The position numbers and the translations under genes are program-made. From assembly GCA_046260155.1 (NCBI GenBank), contig JBJYXV010000054.1:62001-126000 (forward strand): DNA of 64,000 nt. The letters run 5' to 3'. Below are positions 51,167 to 60,179 of this stretch, piece by piece (positions within the stretch are counted from its first letter, which is position 1; every line of letters begins with the position of its first letter). The stretch comes from PFL25 sp046260155 (lineage in GTDB: Bacteria > Chloroflexota > Anaerolineae > Anaerolineales > UBA4823). A model generated the notes under the pieces. That model was not told the origin of the DNA, did not search any database, and saw only the letters and a program-made list of their open reading frames with translations.

Positions 51167-52021
51167 TCAGAACTCGATCTCAGCCACCTGGTCGAAGTCG
51201 AGTTCGAAATCACCAGCTCCATCCTCCGCAGCGAATGTTTGTCCTGGGATGATATTCCCTGCGGAAATGCCCCGGTCACAAAGAGAGCGGTACGTGCAGA
51301 ATTTACACTTTTCCTCATCCTCGGTCAGGTGAAAATCATCTTCTGCAAGGGCTTCGATCTCGCTGATAAGCTCAAGCAGGTATTCGTGATCCGCCTGGTA
51401 TCCGTGAGTGCGGTAGGTGAAAATTTCCGGTTCCCGGGGTTGCTCAGCAAACCAGTAAACCATTTTTACGTGTTCTGGATCGACCTTTTCTTGATTTAGA
51501 ATGAATTTTCCCGCTTGAACTAGCAGATAGGGATAGATGCGGGTCTGCAGGCGGGATTCCAGCCATTGGCGAGGTGGTTTTTGCTGGGAGGTCTTCCAAT
51601 CATATATCGTCACCTCACCAGCAGGGCCCGCTTCCCAACGCACCAGATCATACTTGGCGAGTAAACGATAACCATGGATTGGCGCTGAAAGGGTGGTTTC
51701 GACCAGCTGCTCCTGGACTGGATGGATATTTGAAAACCGGAGGTAATTATCCCACCAGCCCCGCAGATCGGTTGCATCCGCATGATCAGATGCCAGCATG
51801 GCTGATAGGCGTTCAGCAGGTACACCCACCAGGTAGCGCTGGACCTGAAGGTGGAAAGCAGCTCCGGTTCGCATGCGTGCTTCTTGTTCGCTCAGCGGTT
51901 CAGATTCGACCGCTGGCCAGGACAACCGGTCCAGGTAGCGCAGCTGAAAACGGCGCTGGCAGTCAACATAATCCTGCAAACTGCGCTGGCTGAATTGAAA
52001 ATCAGGGGATAATAAGCTCAT
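51167..52021 (-). CDS. PD-(D/E)XK nuclease with Fe-S cluster (RecB/AddB-type)
   Basis: 284 residues. The nuclease motifs are AKYDLVRW, TIYDWKTSQQKP (D and K of the active site) and LQTRIYPYLL (QxxxY). Cys residues placed as in Fe-S nucleases of AddB/Cas4 type are seen at the start (VDCQRRFQLRYLDRL) and end (CKFCTYRSLC). Here the domain is a stand-alone protein, whereas in AddAB and AdnAB it is fused to the helicase chains. The ATG overlaps the stop of the UvrD-like gene by one base (TGATG), so the products are likely made together. Confidence 0.87.
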   Translation of the reverse strand: MSLLSPDFQFSQRSLQDYVDCQRRFQLRYLDRLSWPAVESEPLSEQEARMRTGAAFHLQVQRYLVGVPAERLSAMLASDHADATDLRGWWDNYLRFSNIHPVQEQLVETTLSAPIHGYRLLAKYDLVRWEAGPAGEVTIYDWKTSQQKPPRQWLESRLQTRIYPYLLVQAGKFILNQEKVDPEHVKMVYWFAEQPREPEIFTYRTHGYQADHEYLLELISEIEALAEDDFHLTEDEEKCKFCTYRSLCDRGISAGNIIPGQTFAAEDGAGDFELDFDQVAEIEF

Positions 52022-54276
52022 CAGCTTTCACCTCCCAATGCACTGAGTTGTTCTTCCCAGAAACCAATCAAGGCCGAAAATGCTTCAGCAGGACGCAACC
52101 CGCCATCACGTCCTGTGTTCCAGGTGATGAATAACTCGCGCCTGGCACGCGTGATGCCTACATAAAGCAAACGCAGTCGTTCGGAGATATAATCCAGGCG
52201 AGCCTCTTTTGAAGCCCGTCCCTCTTCATACCATTCATAATCCCCGCTGGAAAGTGCGATCTGCAGCTGATCGAGCACCTCAGCTTCCAAGTTCAGGTGA
52301 TCTCGCACAAACCAGGATTCGGAGATATATCGGTCATACTCTCTACCAGAAGGAAAATCATAATTGTTTACCGACATCAGGTAAACCCGGTCCCATTCGA
52401 GGCCTTTGGCCTTGTGCATGGTTGCAATCACAACCTGACCTTTAAATTTCTCTGGATCGAAACCACCATCATCCTCGCTGAAACCGATGAAACGGCGTTC
52501 GTTTTTCGCGATTACAGCCAGTTCCTCGGTGAAATCTGGTAAGCGCCACTCCCGGTGGACGCCTTTTGCCTGGTTCAGGAGCAAAGCCATCTTATGCGCA
52601 ACTGCCAGGTCAGCAGGTTCCTCAAACAGGTCCTGAGCCAGGGAGAGTGTCAGCTGGTCAATGGGCAGCATGACCGCGCCCTGCCAGCGATGCATGACCT
52701 GGCGGAATTGTTGCAGCTCAGTCTCGAACCAGGACTCATCTTCTGAAAATTCCAGGCTTTCCAACCAATCTCGTCCGGCACGTGGCCAAAGGTAATCCTC
52801 AACTTGCCGACAGGATCTCAAATACCGTTGCACATGCTCGTAACCAGGCTTGACTTCTTCAGAATCCCAGCTGGTCCTGCGCCAAACCTGGTAGGCAGTT
52901 GCCAGTTTCTTGGCAGACCCGGGATCAGCCAGGTAATTTATCAGGTTGGCAAGCGCACCTGCTGCTCCTCGAGTGGCTTTTGAACTGCGCAAGAGTGTAT
53001 CAGATGCATCTATATTCCTACGCCTCAATTCATCAACCAGATCAAATCCCCGCTGGTTGCGCGGCACCAGCACGGCTACGGTTTCAGCAGGATGCCCTGG
53101 CAGCCAGGTCTCGAGCGAGTCAGCAACATATTGGAGTTCACCCTGGGGAGATAATTTCTGCTCGACCAGGTGGATGGAATACGGATCGTCTTCCGGGTTG
53201 GGCTGAGGATCTCCGGGCGGTGTCAATTCAATCGGGGGTGGAACCAATGCCCGGCGTACTTCGACTCTGGGATGAGATCCTTGCGTCCAGTTGATCAGGT
53301 AATTCGCCAGGCTGATGATACTGCTGGTTGATCGGCCGGAATTGGGCATATCCAGGTCCACAACCCCGGGAGATGCAAGGAAGTTGCGCAGGGATTCAGG
53401 ACTGGCGGTGGTGAAAGTCTCGAAAATCGCCTGGTTGGGGTCACCGACCCGCACCCAGTTCCCATGCACATCGCTGAGCGTGGATAAAATTTCCTCCTGC
53501 AAACGGCTGCTGTCCTGGGCTTCATCCTCAAGGATGTATGGCCAGCGATGCTTCAAACGTTCAAGATAGCTATCATCAAGCTGCAGAGCCTGCAGTGCAT
53601 AGCGGATCAGATCATCAAAATCCAGTGCCCCGCGGTAGATTAAAGCCTGCTGGTAAGATTGGTAAATCTCAGCACACATTTGAGCCAAGTGCAGGGGCAC
53701 AGGCAGCTGATCTAACCTGGCACCAATCTCCCGAGGAGCCAGCTGTCGATCTTTGGCGTAGCGAATAAAAGCCAAAGCGATCTCATTTACCTTCGTTGGG
53801 ATATGCTCACGGCGCACCCAATCCAACTTATTTTCCTCCAAAGTTGGATTGAGATAATCTTCCATTGCGCTGGAGTTGGCTTTCAGCCAGGCATGTGCCG
53901 CCTCCTGCCGGATTTGGTCGGCGATCCGTTCATCAATGATCTGGAAGTTATCCGCTAATCCAAGCAGATCTGGACGTTCGCGCACGATGTCATGTGCCAG
54001 GCCATGCAGTGTGCGTACACGATAACCAAGGCCGGGCAATAAACCCTGCTGCTGGACCAGGTCTCCAACACGGATTGAAAAATTATCCACTGCTGAATTG
54101 ACCAGGGTGACTACCAAAACCTCCTGGTCATCTTCAAGAATACCGCTGGCAATGATCTGCGCTGCCAGGAGAGAAAGGATTTGAGTCTTGCCACTGCCGG
54201 GTACAGCAGAAATACCCATGCGCCCACCATGGTAAGCAAGGATTTCTCTCTGTTTGGGGCGAGGGATGAACATCAA
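52021..54276 (-). CDS. UvrD/Rep-type SF1 helicase (AddA/AdnB-like, no nuclease domain)
   Basis: 751 residues. All the expected ATPase motifs are present: Q-motif RPKQREIL, Walker A SAVPGSGKTQIL (23-33), Walker B YILEDEAQDSSRLQ, motif III VRVGDPNQAIF, motif V ATMHKAKGLEWDRVYL and motif VI RLLYVGITRARRELF. Length and domain content match UvrD/PcrA or the motor part of AddA, without a nuclease tail. Its neighbours, a degenerate helicase and a separate nuclease with overlapping reading frames, suggest that it is the motor of a double-strand-break-processing complex. The ATG overlaps the preceding stop as ATGA. Confidence 0.92.
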   Translation of the reverse strand: MMFIPRPKQREILAYHGGRMGISAVPGSGKTQILSLLAAQIIASGILEDDQEVLVVTLVNSAVDNFSIRVGDLVQQQGLLPGLGYRVRTLHGLAHDIVRERPDLLGLADNFQIIDERIADQIRQEAAHAWLKANSSAMEDYLNPTLEENKLDWVRREHIPTKVNEIALAFIRYAKDRQLAPREIGARLDQLPVPLHLAQMCAEIYQSYQQALIYRGALDFDDLIRYALQALQLDDSYLERLKHRWPYILEDEAQDSSRLQEEILSTLSDVHGNWVRVGDPNQAIFETFTTASPESLRNFLASPGVVDLDMPNSGRSTSSIISLANYLINWTQGSHPRVEVRRALVPPPIELTPPGDPQPNPEDDPYSIHLVEQKLSPQGELQYVADSLETWLPGHPAETVAVLVPRNQRGFDLVDELRRRNIDASDTLLRSSKATRGAAGALANLINYLADPGSAKKLATAYQVWRRTSWDSEEVKPGYEHVQRYLRSCRQVEDYLWPRAGRDWLESLEFSEDESWFETELQQFRQVMHRWQGAVMLPIDQLTLSLAQDLFEEPADLAVAHKMALLLNQAKGVHREWRLPDFTEELAVIAKNERRFIGFSEDDGGFDPEKFKGQVVIATMHKAKGLEWDRVYLMSVNNYDFPSGREYDRYISESWFVRDHLNLEAEVLDQLQIALSSGDYEWYEEGRASKEARLDYISERLRLLYVGITRARRELFITWNTGRDGGLRPAEAFSALIGFWEEQLSALGGES

Positions 54277-56474
54277 GAGTTCCGATCCAGATCGACTGAC
54301 TGGGAGGGAGAATTTTGCAAGACGCGTTGGATGGCTTTTAAGAACGGCCCCTTCATCTCGAAACCACCTTCGCCCAAGTCGCTCAAACCAAGATAAATCG
54401 ACATCCGGCAGCGGCGGATTAAACCGACAGCCAGCCGGAAAAGTGCTTCCTGGCTGGAGGAAAATTCTTCCAGATCAGTCCACGGAGCACCGGGAGGCCA
54501 ACGACGGCTAAGCACGTAAGGTTGGGTCAGCGGCTGGTATAACCGTTCCGCCCACCCAAGACCACCAATGTCCAACCAGAATTGAAAATCTACAGGCTGG
54601 TTGCTCATCAGGAAGGTATAAGCTGGTGCAAGGAATACTGCTCCCGGACTGCGTTTGCCCCAACTGCGAATATACTGGGCTGCAACCACACCCTGCTGGA
54701 CCAAATCGATGTACTGCATCCCCAATGCCGCAGGATATTGCGAATAATTTTCAGAGATTATCCAGCGAAACCGGCGTGCCGAATCGATCAAATTTGCCGC
54801 GACCCGACCCGCATCCCGTTCGTGGTGAAAACCAAAACCAGGCTGTGAAAGGATTTCTCCGAACAGGCGGCTTAAAAAATGATCGAACTCAGAGACCGGC
54901 TTGATTGAATAGGTCTGCAGCCACAAGCGTAAATTCTCATAACGCTCCCCAAGGGAGTAGGTCAAGCGCTCCTGCATCTCTGGATTTATTCGACCAAAAG
55001 ATGTCAGCTCAAATCCATCACTTCTGGGCCGGTAAACGATCTCGACCAGCAACTGGGCTCGCACCAGGTCCAAGCCGTCAACCGCCTGCACCAGGGCATA
55101 AGCCAGATCAAAGCGCGAGGGTGCCTGGCCCCAATCAGGGTGCGCGATCGCAGCCAAAGTCAGCAGGCAATGGGCAGCAGGTTCCTCACGCAAGGCACGT
55201 GAGGGTCGATGGGATTGGGTAGGGATTCCCCAGCGAGATAATCTTTCGCTGAGCGAATACCGCAGGGCATCTGACATGAATGGTGCCAGGACGACGATCT
55301 CTTCTGCAGGTGCTTGCTCTTCGTTCACCAGCCGGCTAATCTGATCTGCCACCCAATCCAGCATCTGGGGATGAAAGCGGTGATTTTCAAAATGGAGCAC
55401 GGAGCGTAAGTCATCACCGCCGGAAGAACCTTGCGAGATGTGTGGGCCTGGAGATACGAACAGATTATACGCGGGATCGTGGACCCGTTTGAAAGATGAA
55501 TCCAATGCAGATTCCAATTTCTGCAACCCTGTTGAGGTGACCAGAGAGTCCGGGAATTCAACCAGGGCTTGGCAGTGGCTCCTGAGCTTGTAACCACTGT
55601 TTGGATCAGCACCCAGGAAAATACGATAACCTCCATCCCAATCGTAGATCAGAAAGGAAGATTCCAAGTGCGGCATCCACTCGAGAACCATATCATGGGT
55701 TGCAGGAGTGTCCTCTTCAAGATTATCGAAGATCAAATGGTGATAGGTTTTCGCCAGGTAATCCCTGCCGACTGGCATAGACCAGATCTGTTTAAGAAAT
55801 ACTTCCACCCGCAGAGAAAAATCCAATAAATTGTTTGCCAGGCAGTATTCGCGAAAACGGGATGCTGCCACCTGAGTATCAGCGTAAAGGTGAGCCTGGT
55901 TGGCATCACCGATCCAGGCACCCTGCAAACGTTCACCCAGCTCGGTATGAGAGAAACCAACGACAGCTGCTTTATTCAAATTATCGACAACCTGGCTGTA
56001 GAGCCGGTTGCGATCAATTGTGACGCTGTTAAATCTCCCCTGTTCGATCAGCGGTTCCACAACACGGGCCATGAAATATTGGGCCGTTTCCAGGTTGAGG
56101 AAAGTTGGTGGATCCTGTGGGTTGGCAAATCCAGCCTGGTCAGCTACCAGCGGCCAAAAAAGGGAGACCAACTTCTGCGCCAAACCACCAAGAGTAAGCA
56201 CGTCCACCATCCCACCAGCCACAAGGCCAGGATTGCGGAGCGCATTGAAGTATGGTTCTGCCAGGTTGCGCTGGGGCAATAAAACCAGGATCAAATCGGC
56301 TCGCACCCCATGTGCCATGAGATGCAGCATACGCTCAACCCCCACCGTGGTTTTTCCCGCTCCTGCCGGTCCCTCTAAGAAAGTGCTTCCTGCAAGAGAA
56401 CCCTGGACCAGGTTGAGTTGATATTCAGTCAGCTGCAATCTACACCTAACCCCGAGACTGGTTTCCGGATGCAT
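54273..56474 (-). CDS. Degenerate SF1 helicase-like protein (AddB/AdnA-like)
   Basis: 733 residues. A clear Walker A, EGPAGAGKTTVGVERML (about residues 34-48), is followed by weakly conserved helicase features; the Walker B position reads HLIFDNLEEDTPAT instead of a DExx box, and I do not find a good motif VI. The C-terminal half contains VDFQFWLDIGGLGWAERLYQPLTQPYVLSRRW, a feature reminiscent of AdnA/AddB-like proteins. It has no nuclease motif or Cys cluster. I read it as the scaffold or recognition subunit partnered with the active helicase and nuclease encoded just after it. ATG 56474 has no obvious ribosome site. Confidence 0.75.
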   Translation of the reverse strand: MHPETSLGVRCRLQLTEYQLNLVQGSLAGSTFLEGPAGAGKTTVGVERMLHLMAHGVRADLILVLLPQRNLAEPYFNALRNPGLVAGGMVDVLTLGGLAQKLVSLFWPLVADQAGFANPQDPPTFLNLETAQYFMARVVEPLIEQGRFNSVTIDRNRLYSQVVDNLNKAAVVGFSHTELGERLQGAWIGDANQAHLYADTQVAASRFREYCLANNLLDFSLRVEVFLKQIWSMPVGRDYLAKTYHHLIFDNLEEDTPATHDMVLEWMPHLESSFLIYDWDGGYRIFLGADPNSGYKLRSHCQALVEFPDSLVTSTGLQKLESALDSSFKRVHDPAYNLFVSPGPHISQGSSGGDDLRSVLHFENHRFHPQMLDWVADQISRLVNEEQAPAEEIVVLAPFMSDALRYSLSERLSRWGIPTQSHRPSRALREEPAAHCLLTLAAIAHPDWGQAPSRFDLAYALVQAVDGLDLVRAQLLVEIVYRPRSDGFELTSFGRINPEMQERLTYSLGERYENLRLWLQTYSIKPVSEFDHFLSRLFGEILSQPGFGFHHERDAGRVAANLIDSARRFRWIISENYSQYPAALGMQYIDLVQQGVVAAQYIRSWGKRSPGAVFLAPAYTFLMSNQPVDFQFWLDIGGLGWAERLYQPLTQPYVLSRRWPPGAPWTDLEEFSSSQEALFRLAVGLIRRCRMSIYLGLSDLGEGGFEMKGPFLKAIQRVLQNSPSQSVDLDRNS

Positions 56475-56509
56475 CCGAAAGGAAAGATAAGACTTCTAGC
56501 CCGACTCCT

Positions 56510-58561
56510 TCACTGGCAATCTGGACCGTAATCGAAATTTTCGATATTCCAAAACTCGCTGTACGCAGAAGGATCAACTGAAAATCCACACATATCTGCC
56601 CTTGAGAGAGCCAGGTTCACATGCTGGTAAAGCGGGACTACCGGTAATGCATTGTTGAAGAGCAATTGAACAGCCTGATGGTTTTCAATGTAACCTGGCT
56701 GTCCGGGTAGCGTTCCAAGCGCAGTTTCGCAGGCGCGATCATACTCACTATCCCGGTAACCTGCTGCATTTACACCACCCCAACCATAGGGGAACATGGT
56801 GCTGCCATCTTCATTCTCTAGATTGGGATCACCGGGGATTTGGCGGCTGGTCCAAAGCTGGCAGGCCAGCTGGTAGCTGGCTGACCAGGCAAATTGGGTC
56901 AGGTCAAAACGACGCCCAAATACTGGCCCTTCTGGACCTGGTGCATATACCTGCTCAGCAGGACCAACAACCGCTTCGATTTGTATCCCACACTCGGCAA
57001 GCGATTCGGCCAGAATCTGGATCGCTGCCTGACGCTGTTCAGCAGGGGAGGCAGTGTACGAAACTACCAGCGGTGTGCCATCCAGGATTCCTTGAATTCC
57101 TATCGCCTGGCGCGGAGTGGTTGGATCAGCATCATAATCCACCCAACCAGCTTCCTGAAGCAGCTGCCCACCAGCTGCAGGATCAAATTCATATCTTGCG
57201 AGACTCGGATTGAAGAGGGGATGTTCTTCTGGCAGGTAGGAGCCAGGAACATTCGATAGACCATTGAGCACCTCACTTACGATCCTTTCCCGATCCATAC
57301 ACAATGCAAACGCCTGGCGCACCCTGGCATCACTGAAAAAATCTGGTCGATCGACCCCGGGGAGATAGCCATCATCGTAATCAAGCGGCAGTATTCCAAA
57401 ATCTGCATGCTCCCAGACTGGACCTGCTGCGAAATAAGACTGCAGCTGGCCAGCACTAGCCTGTTGGTTGATCTCTTGGAGGGTGTTTTCCAGTAAAGTG
57501 CGGCTGGCCGCCTGGTCGATCAGGTCACATGCCCCACTCTGAATTAGATCGAGATTTGTGCCTTCCTGCCCGATGAAGCGGATAAGTAACTCATCAAATC
57601 TTATCCCGGTCTCCTGAGCTCCTGAATAGAGCGGATTTGCCCGTAAACTGATCGACTCACCGGGTACCCAGCTCTGCACAGAATATGGACCCCAACCCAA
57701 TGGTTGGCGAGCAGATTCGGGAGCAGTAAATAGGTCCTGCAGTGAATGTTGGGCCAGCTGGTGTTCAGGTAAGGGGATGAAAAAATTTGCCTGGTATGCA
57801 GGATCCAGGAAACCCGGAACTCCTGTCCAGCGCACACTGCGATCATCCAACGCGGTATAGCTGGCAGTCCGCGACAGTGTCTCCCAACCATCGCGATTGA
57901 AGAAACCCAAGCCACCACAATTGTTACCTTCCACCTCACATTGGGTTGCAAGTTGGTAGCTGAATACCGAATCTTCTGCGGTAAGCAGTGTACCATCAGA
58001 CCACTTGATACCCGGCTTTAAGGTAAAAGTCGCCGAAAGCTGGGGGATTTCTAGCGCGGAGCCATCCCAGGGAACGGCACAATCTGTATTTGCACAACCA
58101 AAAGGCCGGACCAACTCGCCCAGCTCAAGCCGCACCAGCTGGCCTTCAGCATTAACGACCAGGTCACCGGCAGACACAGACACGGGCTCAAGCAGTGCAT
58201 CTCCATCTGCTAAGTTGGGCAGCTTTTCCAAAATCACTGCTTGGTATTGGTACCCTTGCATGTCAATAGGTCCATCATAAATCGCTTGCAACACGTGACG
58301 TTGGGCAAGCGAATCGCCACCGTAAATGAAAAGGGTGTCGGGCTCATCTGCAATGCAGATCGTCAACCGCCTCGGCAGTGCTGTTGGGGTTGCCGGAGTA
58401 ATCTCTGTGGTTGTATCCTGTGAGTTTACTTGGGTGTTCTCAACCAAAAAGGAGGTTGGTGTCGGCACATCACCACCCTCGGATGCACAACTAACCAGCA
58501 GTGATGCCAACAACAGCATACCTGCTAGGTATCCCAACCTGCTTATAGAACCTGACCGCAT
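56510..58561 (-). CDS. ABC transporter substrate-binding lipoprotein, peptide/opine family (SBP_bac_5)
   Basis: 683 residues. A lipoprotein signal peptide (MRSGSISRLGYLAGMLLLA, then SLLVSC-A) with lipobox LVSC precedes a Thr/Ser-rich linker and an extracytoplasmic solute-binding domain: FTLKPGIKWSDGTLLTAEDSVFSYQL is the family signature, followed by GWGPYSVQSWVPGESISL, VRQAFALCMDRERIV and LLQEAGW. ATG 58561 follows GAGG by 8 bases; the open frame is slightly longer. No permease or ATPase gene is nearby, so its transporter partner lies elsewhere or it acts alone. It stands 35 bases upstream of the helicase operon. Confidence 0.9.
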   Translation of the reverse strand: MRSGSISRLGYLAGMLLLASLLVSCASEGGDVPTPTSFLVENTQVNSQDTTTEITPATPTALPRRLTICIADEPDTLFIYGGDSLAQRHVLQAIYDGPIDMQGYQYQAVILEKLPNLADGDALLEPVSVSAGDLVVNAEGQLVRLELGELVRPFGCANTDCAVPWDGSALEIPQLSATFTLKPGIKWSDGTLLTAEDSVFSYQLATQCEVEGNNCGGLGFFNRDGWETLSRTASYTALDDRSVRWTGVPGFLDPAYQANFFIPLPEHQLAQHSLQDLFTAPESARQPLGWGPYSVQSWVPGESISLRANPLYSGAQETGIRFDELLIRFIGQEGTNLDLIQSGACDLIDQAASRTLLENTLQEINQQASAGQLQSYFAAGPVWEHADFGILPLDYDDGYLPGVDRPDFFSDARVRQAFALCMDRERIVSEVLNGLSNVPGSYLPEEHPLFNPSLARYEFDPAAGGQLLQEAGWVDYDADPTTPRQAIGIQGILDGTPLVVSYTASPAEQRQAAIQILAESLAECGIQIEAVVGPAEQVYAPGPEGPVFGRRFDLTQFAWSASYQLACQLWTSRQIPGDPNLENEDGSTMFPYGWGGVNAAGYRDSEYDRACETALGTLPGQPGYIENHQAVQLLFNNALPVVPLYQHVNLALSRADMCGFSVDPSAYSEFWNIENFDYGPDCQ

Positions 58562-58612
58562 GTTTGTTTGCCTCATTAGAAACAACAGGATTATACAATA
58601 TCTGGAAGATTC

Positions 58613-58647
58613 AAAGTGCGTGGCTACAGAACCTTGCCACGCACTTT
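58613..58647 (-). terminator. Hairpin after the cupredoxin gene (likely terminator)
   Basis: AAAGTGCGTGGC (58613-58624) and GCCACGCACTTT (58636-58647) form a 12-bp perfect stem with an 11-base loop, 30 bases behind the cupredoxin stop. The T-run on the minus strand is short (CACTTTGAATC), so partial termination or mRNA stabilisation are both possible. Confidence 0.6.
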
Positions 58648-58677
58648 ATCCTTGAAATCCTGTATTAGATAGTGGAA

Positions 58678-59160
58678 TTATTGTGTAACTGTCACCGTTC
58701 CTCTCATTCCAGCATCATAATGGACCCCATCCTGCTCAAAACACCCCATCTCCCAATCACCAAGCATTCCTTCGGTAACCGTGAACTTGATCGTGGCAGA
58801 ACCTGCCACAGGTACTCGGATCATAAAGCCAGAATCCATTTCTTCCTCTTCCTCTGGTTCGCCAATGTGAGCGACCTGCGGTTCAACCCCACCCGCCTCG
58901 AACATGTCCACCTGGTAGCCTGCTGGCCGGTTGTCTATTTGCACCACGTCACGCCCGATCATGAGCTCATGCTGCAGCTGACCAGAGTTGGTCAGATTTA
59001 GGGTGACGTCTTGGCCGACTTTGAAGTCTAGTTTTGCTGGATTGAACGAGTACTCATTCATATCGATATCATAGCTCACTGACTCTGGGGTTCCTCCGCC
59101 ACAAGCTGCCAGAATGATTCCTGCCATAAGCAACAATCCTGCAACGTACACCTTCTTCAC
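58678..59160 (-). CDS. Cupredoxin-like lipoprotein
   Basis: 160 residues. The lipobox LAAC (C20) follows a short hydrophobic signal; the rest is a plastocyanin-like beta domain. Copper ligands are placed as expected for a type 1 site: H64 (LQHELMIG), C140 (MGCF), H147 (GVHYD) and M152 (AGM). It is probably a blue-copper electron carrier or copper-binding protein on the outer face of the membrane. An acidic loop EPEEEEEMD (101-109) is unusual. The start is GTG 59160 with AGGAGG upstream. Divergent from the DtxR gene. Confidence 0.85.
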   Translation of the reverse strand: MKKVYVAGLLLMAGIILAACGGGTPESVSYDIDMNEYSFNPAKLDFKVGQDVTLNLTNSGQLQHELMIGRDVVQIDNRPAGYQVDMFEAGGVEPQVAHIGEPEEEEEMDSGFMIRVPVAGSATIKFTVTEGMLGDWEMGCFEQDGVHYDAGMRGTVTVTQ

Positions 59161-59203
59161 TTTTTCCTCCTGTAATCTGGATAATTTAGATATTGATAAT
59201 ACA

Positions 59204-59212
59204 ATTATACCA
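59204..59212 (-). promoter_or_regulatory. Extended -10 promoter of the cupredoxin gene
   Basis: Minus strand TGG-TATAAT (59212-59204), about 45 bases before the GTG start. No standard -35 at 17 bases, in keeping with an extended -10 promoter. Confidence 0.5.
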
Positions 59213-59349
59213 TTCAGGCTCAGATCATGATGAACCCGTTATCTTTAGTGATATTCCTAATCCTTGAGAAAGTAAATAGAGAACTCCAAAAAATTGCTGA
59301 TATTTAATATAGCAAAAATTACGCTGACAGGTTAGAATAGGGATATCAA

Positions 59350-59369
59350 TTTTTAGGTTTATCCAAAAA
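59350..59369 (+). promoter_or_regulatory. Possible operator of the DtxR-family gene
   Basis: TTTTTAGG-TTTAT-CCAAAAA, an imperfect palindrome 20 bases before the ATG of the DtxR-family gene. AGG/CCT-type half sites are typical for this family, but the match is only partial. Confidence 0.3.
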
Positions 59370-59388
59370 TAAATTTAGAAAAATTGCC

Positions 59389-60066
59389 ATGCGCAAAAAT
59401 TTAACCAAAGTCATTGAAGATTATCTGAAAACAATTTACGAATTGACTCAAACCAGTGAGCGTGCGACGACCAACCAGATCGCAGAGCGGATGGGGGTAA
59501 CTCCAGCCTCCGTTACCAATATGATCCAGAAACTCTCCGCAACTGTTCCTCCCCTGTTAGATTACCGCAAACACCATGGAGTGAAATTAACCGCCGAAGG
59601 AGAGAGAGACGCACTTGAAATCATCCGCCACCACCGTTTACTGGAGATGTTCCTGCACCAAATACTCGGTTACAGTTGGGATGAAGTCCACGAAGAAGCC
59701 GATCGCCTGGAACACGTGATCTCTGAGGAAATGGAAGAACGTATCGCGGTCAGCCTCGGAGATCCTCAGATTGATCCTCACGGAGATCCAATCCCATCCC
59801 GAGATCTAAAAATGCCTGAAATCACACATACAACCCTCAGCCAGCTGCGTCCTCCTCAAAAAGGGCAGGTGAAACGGGTTAGCGACAGCGATCCTAAACT
59901 GTTGCGATACCTGAGTGGGATGGGGATTGAACCTGCAGCTGAGTTTCAAATCCTGGAATTCTCAGCATTTGATAATAATTTGAAGGTACAGGTCATAGGG
60001 GAAGATCAACCCGTGGTATTGGGACCTATGATTACCGGCCAGGTATTTGTGGAAGTCATCAAATAA
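59389..60066 (+). CDS. DtxR/MntR-family metal-dependent regulator
   Basis: 225 residues. The N-terminal winged helix (VIEDYLKTIYELTQTSERATTNQIAERMGVTPASVTNMIQKL) is followed by the metal-binding dimerisation domain (HHRLLEMFLHQILGYSWDEVHEEADRLEHVISEEMEERI, then DPQIDPHGDPIP) and a C-terminal SH3-like FeoA-type domain (about 150-225). The three-domain build is that of DtxR/IdeR-like repressors; it senses Fe(II) or Mn(II). The targets are not visible here, though the divergent cupredoxin gene is one candidate. The start has no strong ribosome site. Confidence 0.92.
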   Translation: MRKNLTKVIEDYLKTIYELTQTSERATTNQIAERMGVTPASVTNMIQKLSATVPPLLDYRKHHGVKLTAEGERDALEIIRHHRLLEMFLHQILGYSWDEVHEEADRLEHVISEEMEERIAVSLGDPQIDPHGDPIPSRDLKMPEITHTTLSQLRPPQKGQVKRVSDSDPKLLRYLSGMGIEPAAEFQILEFSAFDNNLKVQVIGEDQPVVLGPMITGQVFVEVIK

Positions 60067-60179
60067 TTCGCCCACTCCCAAGAGGGTGATTCTTCTTCTA
60101 TATATGTGTATGGCAGGTTATTAGGTATTGGTTATATTCTTACTGGTCTTGCATAAATAAACCTAGGAAGGTGGTAAAG

